Below, in pieces: positions 25,859 through 32,465 of a DNA stretch of 41,138 bases (its first letter is position 1; every line of letters starts with the position of its first letter). The position numbers and the translations under genes were made by a program. Location: NCBI GenBank assembly GCA_026986725.1, contig JALSOA010000024.1:1-41138 (forward strand). The letters are read 5' to 3'. This stretch comes from Acidobacteriota bacterium (GTDB taxonomy: Bacteria; Acidobacteriota; Holophagae; Thermotomaculales; Thermotomaculaceae). The notes below the pieces were generated by a model. The model saw only the letters and a program-made list of their open reading frames with translations. It did not search any database and was not told where the DNA came from.

Positions 25859-26598
25859 TCAAACGCCTCCACGGTGTTTTCAAAGGTAATACTGCAAAAC
25901 TTATCAAAACTTACTCCGACCTTATCCGCAACCCCTTTCGCTATAATCGGAAGGTTGGAAGGAGTGTTGGGGTAACCAAACCCTTCCGGGGGGAGATCGG
26001 GGGAATCTGTTTCCACCAGTACCCTCCCTAAAGGCACCTCTTTCAGCACCTCTAAAGGTTTTTTTGCATTTGTTCTTATTGCAGGTGAACCAAAGGAAAA
26101 GTAAACCCTTTCAAATCTTTTAAGCAATGCCCTCGCAAAGTCTCTATTTCCAGAAAACATGTGCATTATGTAAGTTAATTCTTTAAAATTTTCGGTAAGT
26201 TCAAGGAACTCTTTATACCCTTTCCTCAAATGAACTATAACAGGTTTTTTTACTCTTTTTGCAACATCAAGTTGCTTTTTAAAAAAACAAATCTGTTTTT
26301 CTTTATCAACACCTTTCACAAAAAAATCAAGGCCAATCTCACCAACTGCAATACAGTTTGGATTCTCTGATGCAACCTCAAAGATGGTATCAACAACACC
26401 CGATGGTGCCTGTTCAATGTAAAGAGGATGAACTCCGACAGCGTAAAAAACCCCCCTGTAATTCTCGGCAAGTTTATTTGCGATGTATGAATAACCCCTG
26501 ACACCGGGAATTACAAACCCCTTTACCCCTTTATTATTTGCTTTTAGTATTTCACTTTCTTTTAAAACATCAAGATGACAATGGGAATCAACAAGCAC
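25840..26598 (-). CDS. TatD-family metal-dependent hydrolase
   Basis: A protein of 252 aa, standard for TatD/YcfH nucleases. Metal ligands are visible: H6 and H8 in VDSHCHLD, the Glu in AVGEIGLDF, His in KPVIVHLRKG, His in YIMHMFSG, and Asp in VETDSPDLPPEGF. The family includes 3'-5' DNA exonucleases and proteins of unclear substrate. The start is a GTG at 26598 immediately after the speA stop, with GGGAG upstream. It sits between speA and tcdA in a tightly packed run, so it is probably translated by coupling. The family call is sure; the substrate is not. Confidence 0.92.
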   Translation of the reverse strand: MLVDSHCHLDVLKESEILKANNKGVKGFVIPGVRGYSYIANKLAENYRGVFYAVGVHPLYIEQAPSGVVDTIFEVASENPNCIAVGEIGLDFFVKGVDKEKQICFFKKQLDVAKRVKKPVIVHLRKGYKEFLELTENFKELTYIMHMFSGNRDFARALLKRFERVYFSFGSPAIRTNAKKPLEVLKEVPLGRVLVETDSPDLPPEGFGYPNTPSNLPIIAKGVADKVGVSFDKFCSITFENTVEAFDCSFQG

Positions 26599-28674
26599 CT
26601 AAATCTCCCTGAAAGAAAAACCATTTTTTGCCAAAAGTTCTTCAAAAACAGATTTTGCATCAGGAGATTCAATACTTACCTCAATTACCTCCCTGTCCTT
26701 TTCAACCATGAAAGAACCTATAATTGATGCTTCGCTTATCAAAGATATCAACTCTCCCCTGCATCTTGGACATTTAAGGTTTTCTATCCTGTACTTTAAA
26801 ACAATGTTCTTTGCTTTTTCATGCGGAACAGTGTCAACCGTTGTTTTTAAATAAGAATCGGTTTTCAAAACATGGTCTATAAACTTCCGGTTTTTTATCT
26901 TTTCCTTTATAGTTTGAACAGAGTAACCCTTTGTTCTCATCAGTTCTTCAATACTCTGACCCCTAAAAACATCCGTGATCTTAAACTCATTCCTCCCTTT
27001 AACTTCCACCCAAACCGAATTTGTTTCTCCAAAGAGATTATGAATGTTCCCCAGAGTTTCCTGATAGGCACCTGTAAGAAAGATCCCCAACCAGTACTCA
27101 TTTTTATTCAACCTGTGAAGTTTTATACTTTCGCTGTACTTTGCAAAATCCACAAACTTATCAATTTTACCGTCAGAATCACATGTAATATCAACAAGGG
27201 TGGCATTTAACACCGGTATCTCATTTAGTCTGTGAACAGGGCAAACAGGAAACAATTGTTCAATAGCCCAGAAATCAGGTATAGACTTAAATATTGAAAA
27301 ATTGCCAACATACTTAACCGCAAGTAGGGAATCAAGGTTTTCAAGTTCTTCAGGGAGACCCTGCATCTTTTTTGATATTATTGAGGCTTTTTTTACAATA
27401 TTCCAGAAAAGAACTTCACCAATAGCCTTTTCCTCAAGGGTTAACATTCCCTCGTTGAACAGGGTATGCAACCTGTTTTTAAAGTGTATTGCATCGTGAA
27501 AGTACTCTCGCAGATTCTTTGAATCAAGGACATCAAGGGTATCTTTCAGATTAAAAAGCAATTCGTTTTTTGAGTAATCATAGTTTTCAGGCAATTCATT
27601 CTGTTTAAACAACGAGGTGTACTCAAAAACATTGAAAACCACAAATGAATGGTATGCAACCATTGCCCGTCCGCTTTCCGTTATAACATAGGGAGGATCA
27701 ACCCTCTTTGAAGAACATATTTCATTTAAATGAAAGATAATATTGTTTGCATATTCTGTAATTGTGTAATTTGCACTTGAGGAGGTTGCTGATCTGCTTC
27801 CATCGTAATCCACAGCAAGGCCCCCTCCAAAGTCTATGTATTTTAAATCAACACCCATAAGCTTTAACTCCGCATACATCTGCCCCGCCTCGTACACCAT
27901 CTCCTTTATCCTTGAAGTATGAGTTATCTGGGAGCCTATGTGGGCATGCAACAGTTTTACCCTCTCAACAAACCCCTTCTCTTTCAAAAAATCAATTGCT
28001 TTTACAATCTCCATTGCAGTTAATCCGAATTTAGAGTAATCTCCCCCAGACAACTCCCACCTGCCAGTGCCCTTTGTATGCAACCTGCACCTTATTCCAA
28101 TAAATGGAAGATTACCCCTCTTAGCAAACACCTTCTCAATCAAAAACAATTCGGAAAACTTATCTATTACCACAAAGATCTCGTCAAAAAAATCTGCCGC
28201 CTCTTTTATCAACTCTATGTATTCAACATCCTTAAATCCATTGCAAATAATCAGGGTATCTCTGGTGGCCTTTTCAATTATGGCGCATAATTCTGCCTTT
28301 GAGCCAGCCTCAACCCCTATTGAATACCTCCTTCCTCCCTTTAAAACCTGCCCAAGAACTCTTGCATTTTGATTCACTTTTACAGGATAAACAGGTCTAT
28401 AACCCTTTGCCCCCCCGAATTCCTCTATTGCTTTTTTAAAAGAGCTTACAATCTTGGATATTGAATAATCTATTATCTGACCAAAATTGAACACCACAGG
28501 CAATTTTAATTGATAATCCCTCCTTATTTTTTCAATAAGCACAGGAATATCAACAGAAACATCCCGTTTTTTGGTGGGAGTTACACAGAGATTGCCATCT
28601 TTGTTTACCGTGAAATAGCCAACTCCCCAGTCTCTTATCCTGTAATACTTTTCAGGGGTTTCAAAGTTGTACAT
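26599..28674 (-). CDS. speA: Biosynthetic arginine decarboxylase, with a C-terminal extension
   Basis: A protein of 691 aa, somewhat longer than most SpeA proteins (about 630-660). It makes agmatine from arginine for polyamine synthesis. The opening YYRIRDWGVGYFTVN is diagnostic. The PLP lysine is K99 in YRPVYPVKVNQN. LHTKGTGRWELSGGDYSKFG, LLHAHIGSQI, YIDFGGGLAVDYDGSR and TESGRAMVAYH follow in the usual order of a fold III decarboxylase. After about residue 625 there is an extra tail with a CPRC pair (C635, C638), which I do not recognise from the standard enzyme. The ATG at 28674 shares a base with the nitroreductase stop (TGATG), and GAGGAG precedes it. Confidence 0.94.
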   Translation of the reverse strand: MYNFETPEKYYRIRDWGVGYFTVNKDGNLCVTPTKKRDVSVDIPVLIEKIRRDYQLKLPVVFNFGQIIDYSISKIVSSFKKAIEEFGGAKGYRPVYPVKVNQNARVLGQVLKGGRRYSIGVEAGSKAELCAIIEKATRDTLIICNGFKDVEYIELIKEAADFFDEIFVVIDKFSELFLIEKVFAKRGNLPFIGIRCRLHTKGTGRWELSGGDYSKFGLTAMEIVKAIDFLKEKGFVERVKLLHAHIGSQITHTSRIKEMVYEAGQMYAELKLMGVDLKYIDFGGGLAVDYDGSRSATSSSANYTITEYANNIIFHLNEICSSKRVDPPYVITESGRAMVAYHSFVVFNVFEYTSLFKQNELPENYDYSKNELLFNLKDTLDVLDSKNLREYFHDAIHFKNRLHTLFNEGMLTLEEKAIGEVLFWNIVKKASIISKKMQGLPEELENLDSLLAVKYVGNFSIFKSIPDFWAIEQLFPVCPVHRLNEIPVLNATLVDITCDSDGKIDKFVDFAKYSESIKLHRLNKNEYWLGIFLTGAYQETLGNIHNLFGETNSVWVEVKGRNEFKITDVFRGQSIEELMRTKGYSVQTIKEKIKNRKFIDHVLKTDSYLKTTVDTVPHEKAKNIVLKYRIENLKCPRCRGELISLISEASIIGSFMVEKDREVIEVSIESPDAKSVFEELLAKNGFSFREI

Positions 28675-29180
28675 CAAATCTCCTCTAAGATATCAGAAAC
28701 AGGCTTTCTATTTCTCTCTCTTTTAGCATCCGGGTCTGGATAACCAAGAGGAGTTATTAAAAAGGGCTCTTCATTTTCAGGGAGATTTAATGCTTCTTTC
28801 AATTTTTGCCTGTCAAAGGCCGCAATATAACATGTGCCAAGCCCCATTTCAGTTGCCGCAAGTATAAAGTAATCTGCAATAATTGTCACATCACACATCA
28901 AATAATCCTCTCCATCCCATCTAACCCAGTTTTCTCCCTTTTCTCCAACAAAAACAACAATGACAGGTGCTCCTTTTAGCCAATCCCTTGCATAGGCTTC
29001 ACAAACTCTCTCCTTCACTTCTTTTGACCTTACCATGTAAATCTTCCATGGCTGAAGATTTTTGGCCGATGGGGCAAGCCTTGCACATTGAAGTATGTAA
29101 TTAATTTTCTCCTGCTCCACCTCTTTATCAAGGTAACCCCTGTAACTGTACCTTGAGTTTATTATATCTATCAATCCCAT
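28674..29180 (-). CDS. Nitroreductase-family FMN oxidoreductase
   Basis: A protein of 168 aa, a short member of the nitroreductase family. SRYSYRGYLDKEVE and ARLAPSAKNLQPWKIYMV are the FMN-binding N-terminal motifs. ADYFILAATEMGLGTCYIAA and FLITPLGYPDPDAKRERNRK form the rest of the fold. These enzymes use NAD(P)H and FMN to reduce nitro groups, quinones or, in some members, flavins and iodotyrosine; the substrate here is unknown. I start at ATG 29180, which has GGAGGTAGTG before it. It starts 9 nt after the kinase stop and shares one base with speA, so the three are likely one transcript. Confidence 0.9.
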   Translation of the reverse strand: MGLIDIINSRYSYRGYLDKEVEQEKINYILQCARLAPSAKNLQPWKIYMVRSKEVKERVCEAYARDWLKGAPVIVVFVGEKGENWVRWDGEDYLMCDVTIIADYFILAATEMGLGTCYIAAFDRQKLKEALNLPENEEPFLITPLGYPDPDAKRERNRKPVSDILEEI

Positions 29181-29189
29181 CACTACCTC

Positions 29190-30119
29190 CTATTGCTTCT
29201 CATTACAATGGGGACAAACAGTTGAATGGATAGAGATGATCTTCCCACAATTCCAGCATCTTTTGTACTTTTTCTTCTGTATTTCCGTGCCTTTTGAGGG
29301 AAGTAACGAGGTATCGATCTCCCCCTCTGAAGCCTTTAAAATCGCCTTTTTCAGTTCTATTGGGGTTTTAAACCTTTCGTTCAAAGATTTTGCAATTGCC
29401 TTCATTATAACCATCGCCTTTAACCTCGTCAGTCCTTCAACCTTTAAATCAGGAGAGGTAAAAAGCCTGTTCTTTGCCTCCTCTTCAATCTTTATGGGAT
29501 TGAAGTTTGAGAATGGAAGTTTACCAACCAACAATTCGTAAAACATCATTCCTATTGAATAAACATCAGATTGAAAGGTTGCTTTGCCTTCAAAATGCTC
29601 AGGTGCCATATAGGGTGGGCATCCAACCCTCGTTACTGCAACAGAATTTACATTTAAATGCCTTGAGGTACCAAAATCCGTCATCTTAACCTTTTTGTTT
29701 TTGGTGAGCAGTATGTTGGCAGGCCTTATGTCTCTGTGAATTATCCCCATACTATGAGCAAACTGTACTGCATCACAAACCTGAAATACTATTGAAACTG
29801 CCTCATCCCATGAGAGTTTACCTTTAGCCTTTAAGTACCTGTCAAGTGCCCCGCCTTCAATGTACTCACTGACCATGAAGAATATCCCGTCTCTCCTTTC
29901 AACAGAGTACAACTGCACAATGTTTGGGTGCTGAAGTTTGGCCTGAATCCTTGCCTCTTTAAGCAATTTTTCAAGTGGTTCGGATTGATTATGGGGAACT
30001 TTTATGGCAACCTTTCTTTTAACCCAGGTATCAATCCCAAGATAAACAGATCCGAACCCTCCGCTTCCAAGCCTTTTTACTATTCTGTACTTGCCTATTG
30101 ACCCCTTCTCCATTAACAT
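29190..30119 (-). CDS. Soluble Hanks-type serine/threonine kinase with C-terminal zinc ribbon
   Basis: A protein of 309 aa. The kinase domain (about 11-265) has the glycine loop LGSGGFGSVY, ATP lysine K40 in VAIK, Glu55, the catalytic loop HRDIRPANI (128-136), DFG at 148-150 with TSR after it, and APE at 172-174. The usual lysine of HRDxKxxN is arginine here. The C-terminus has a four-cysteine zinc ribbon (C288, C291, C302, C305; CWNCGK and CPHCN). There is no transmembrane helix and no PASTA domain, so it is cytoplasmic. It heads a run ending at tcdA. No Shine-Dalgarno is found, and an extended -10 ends 6 nt before the ATG, so the mRNA may be leaderless. The in-frame ATG at 30113 is the alternative start. 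Confidence 0.9.
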   Translation of the reverse strand: MLMEKGSIGKYRIVKRLGSGGFGSVYLGIDTWVKRKVAIKVPHNQSEPLEKLLKEARIQAKLQHPNIVQLYSVERRDGIFFMVSEYIEGGALDRYLKAKGKLSWDEAVSIVFQVCDAVQFAHSMGIIHRDIRPANILLTKNKKVKMTDFGTSRHLNVNSVAVTRVGCPPYMAPEHFEGKATFQSDVYSIGMMFYELLVGKLPFSNFNPIKIEEEAKNRLFTSPDLKVEGLTRLKAMVIMKAIAKSLNERFKTPIELKKAILKASEGEIDTSLLPSKGTEIQKKKYKRCWNCGKIISIHSTVCPHCNEKQ

Positions 30120-30125
30120 ACAGCA

Positions 30126-30134
30126 ATTTTACCA
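30126..30134 (-). promoter_or_regulatory. Putative extended -10 promoter just before the kinase ATG
   Basis: TGGTAAAAT on the minus strand is an extended -10 (TGn plus TAAAAT), ending six nucleotides before the ATG at 30119. A TTGACT at 30153-30158 is too far away (21-nt spacer) to be a good -35. Transcription would begin at the start codon itself. Confidence 0.4.
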
Positions 30135-30150
30135 CAAAATCCAGGCTTAC

Positions 30151-31053
30151 TCAGTCAATAACCTCATTCAAGGAAGCCTTTTTTGATGCAACAATTACAG
30201 CAAAAAAGATCAACACCATACCCAACAACTGTATAAAAGAAATCCTTTCCCCAAATAAACAATATGCGAACAAAGAGGCCCCTACTGGTTCCCCAAGAAT
30301 CGTTATTGCAACAAAATCAGGTTTTAAAAACTTTAAAGAATAATTAAAACTTGTGTGCCCTATTAACTGAGAGACAATTGCAAGGAGAAAAACAAAAACA
30401 TAAGACCTGAAGGGAAACCCGAAAAACAAAGGTTTTCCTCTGTAAAATGTAAATCCAAGGGGGAAAGACACAATAAATAGGATAACGAATGTTACACTGT
30501 ATGTAAATAGTATATATTCAAAGGTATCTACCTTTTCTCTTACAATTCCCCCAACAATAATGTATCCACTTGCAAACATTGCTCCCATTAAAGCAAGAAC
30601 ATCACCTAAAAGATGAGAAGTATGGTAAGCCTCCCCTGCGTATCCCCTTGAAACAAGGAAACTTCCCAGAACCGATAAAATAATTCCAATTATTATCTCC
30701 TTTTCCATCCTTCTTTTGGAAAACAAAACGGAGAATATCCCAACAAAAACAGGGTTTGTGGTAACAAGTGCAACACTGTTTGCAACAGAGGTATAATCCA
30801 AAGATGCAATCCATGTTATCAGATGCAAAGCAAGAAAAAAACCTCCCATAGACATCAAAAACATTTCCCTTCTTCTAAACCTGACCTTACATCCTTTAAA
30901 TAAAGCGATTAAAAACAGAATAAAAGAGGCTATACCAAGCCTGAAAACAGCGATTGAAACAGGGGGCATGGGGAAACAAAGTCTTATAAAAATCGCTGAT
31001 AGGGAGATTGAAATTATCCCCACAAATAGAATTAAAAGCATTTTGATATTCAT
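30151..31053 (-). CDS. EamA/DMT-family transporter
   Basis: A protein of 300 aa with about ten hydrophobic helices in two repeats, the layout of the drug/metabolite transporter family. Telltale pieces are SAIFIRLCFPMPPVSIAVFR in the first EamA repeat, VTTNPVFVGIFSVLFSKRR, GDVLALMGAMFASGYIIVGG, ILGEPVGASLFAYCLFGE at the end of the second repeat, and VLIFFAVIVASKK at the C-terminus. Members export amino acids, their analogues or other small metabolites; the substrate cannot be read from the sequence. A GGGGGG ribosome binding site precedes the ATG at 31053, and a good promoter lies at 31071-31098. It ends 31 nt upstream of the kinase start. Confidence 0.9.
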   Translation of the reverse strand: MNIKMLLILFVGIISISLSAIFIRLCFPMPPVSIAVFRLGIASFILFLIALFKGCKVRFRRREMFLMSMGGFFLALHLITWIASLDYTSVANSVALVTTNPVFVGIFSVLFSKRRMEKEIIIGIILSVLGSFLVSRGYAGEAYHTSHLLGDVLALMGAMFASGYIIVGGIVREKVDTFEYILFTYSVTFVILFIVSFPLGFTFYRGKPLFFGFPFRSYVFVFLLAIVSQLIGHTSFNYSLKFLKPDFVAITILGEPVGASLFAYCLFGERISFIQLLGMVLIFFAVIVASKKASLNEVID

Positions 31054-31070
31054 CCGCCCCCCTACTTTTC

Positions 31071-31098
31071 ATTATATGCTAAAGCAGTTGATAAACAA
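31071..31098 (-). promoter_or_regulatory. Promoter of the EamA transporter gene
   Basis: TTGTTT (31093-31098), a 16-nt spacer and TATAAT (31071-31076) on the minus strand, about 18 nt upstream of the ATG. It lies back to back with the extended -10 for the LKR gene at 31121-31129. Confidence 0.6.
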
Positions 31099-31120
31099 GA
31101 TTTTTAAAATCCTGCAAATC

Positions 31121-31129
31121 TGTTAAAAT
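31121..31129 (+). promoter_or_regulatory. Putative extended -10 of the LKR gene
   Basis: TGTTAAAAT is an extended -10 (TGn plus TAAAAT), 20 nt before the ATG at 31150. A GGAGG ribosome binding site lies at 31141-31145. The -35 region is a T-run and weak. Confidence 0.4.
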
Positions 31130-31149
31130 GATAAAAAAAAGGAGGCTCA

Positions 31150-32442
31150 ATGATCTTAGGAATTAGAAATGAGGATAAAAGCAGGTGGGAAAAAAGGGTT
31201 CCTCTTATTCCAGTGCACATAAAAAAACTCATTGAAAGCGGTGTAAAGGTTATTGTGGAGCCATCGGAACACAGGTACATCCCAGACATTGAGTTTAAAA
31301 ATGCAGGGGCAATTGTTTCAAAGGATATAAATCAGGCTAACATTATTATAGGGGTTAAAGAGATCCCAAAAGAGAAAATTGAAAAAAACAAGGTTTACAT
31401 GTTTTTCTCCCACACAATAAAAGGCCAAGAGTACAACATGCCAATGTTAAAAACACTCCTTGAAAAAAATTGCACCCTGATAGATTATGAATTGATAAAA
31501 GACGAGGCTGGAGAAAGGCTTATATTTTTCGGAAGGTTTGCTGGAATTGCAGGAATGATTGAAACCCTTTATGCGGCAGGACAAAAGTACAGAATGCTTG
31601 GGCTGAAGACCCCTTTTGAAAAGGTTAAGAGAGCATACCAATACCCATCGGTGGCACAGGCAAAAAAAGAGATTGCAGAAATTGGAGATGAAATAAGAAG
31701 GTATGGAATTCCAGAGGAAATACTCCCTTTAACGATCGGGATAACAGGTTATGGCCATGTCTCAAGAGGAGCATGGGAGATATTGAACCTGCTTCCACTT
31801 GAGGAGATCACGCCTGGACAACTTTTAAAAGGATACTTTGAGGTAAAAAACAACCTCATATACAAAACGGTGTTCAGGATTTACCATTTTGTAAAACCAT
31901 TAAAAGAAGACTTCACTTTTAAACATTATTACGAGCATCCGGATCTATATGCCCCTGACTTTAAGAAGTACATACCTAAACTGTCAATCCTTGTAAATGG
32001 GATCTACTGGGACCCAAGGTATCCCAAACTGATCACCTTAAAAGATTTCAGGGAACTTTGGCTTAAGGGGGAAAATAAACTAAAGGTCATCGGGGATATT
32101 ACCTGCGATGTTAACGGCTCAATTGAACTTACGGTAAGAGATGGTGACCCTGAGCATGGATTTTTAACATACCTGCCAGAAAACAACAGGTTTGTGGATG
32201 AGATTGTCCCAGATGGTGCAACAGACATGGTGATTACCATACTGCCAAGCGAGTTACCAAAGGATTCCTCTGAGTATTTCTCTTCAGTTCTAATCGGGCT
32301 TTTAAAACCTGTAATACAGGCAGATTACACCGTTGATTTTGAAAAATTAACCCTTCCTCCGGAGATCAAAAATGCAATTATCTGTCACAAAGGGGAATTA
32401 ACTCCACAGTACAGATACCTTGAGAATTATCTGCGTAATTAA
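31150..32442 (+). CDS. Stand-alone lysine-ketoglutarate reductase (LKR domain of AASS type)
   Basis: A protein of 430 aa resembling, from end to end, the N-terminal LKR half of the eukaryotic bifunctional aminoadipic semialdehyde synthase. Matching stretches include ILGIRNEDKSRWEKRVPL at the start, YMFFSHTIKGQEYNMPML near residue 84, LIDYEL, FGRFAGIAGMIETL, GITGYGHVSRGAWEILN (the nucleotide-binding loop, about residue 198), SILVNGIYWDPRYP, VIGDITCDVNGSIELT and PSELPKDSSEYFSSVL. LKR joins lysine and 2-oxoglutarate to saccharopine with NADPH. The alanine dehydrogenase/PNT-like fold is shared with saccharopine dehydrogenases, which remain an alternative. No saccharopine dehydrogenase (SDH) half is fused or adjacent; mutS follows convergently. 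GGAGG precedes the ATG. Confidence 0.86.
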   Translation: MILGIRNEDKSRWEKRVPLIPVHIKKLIESGVKVIVEPSEHRYIPDIEFKNAGAIVSKDINQANIIIGVKEIPKEKIEKNKVYMFFSHTIKGQEYNMPMLKTLLEKNCTLIDYELIKDEAGERLIFFGRFAGIAGMIETLYAAGQKYRMLGLKTPFEKVKRAYQYPSVAQAKKEIAEIGDEIRRYGIPEEILPLTIGITGYGHVSRGAWEILNLLPLEEITPGQLLKGYFEVKNNLIYKTVFRIYHFVKPLKEDFTFKHYYEHPDLYAPDFKKYIPKLSILVNGIYWDPRYPKLITLKDFRELWLKGENKLKVIGDITCDVNGSIELTVRDGDPEHGFLTYLPENNRFVDEIVPDGATDMVITILPSELPKDSSEYFSSVLIGLLKPVIQADYTVDFEKLTLPPEIKNAIICHKGELTPQYRYLENYLRN

Positions 32443-32465
32443 AACACGGCTAAAATCATCAACTC

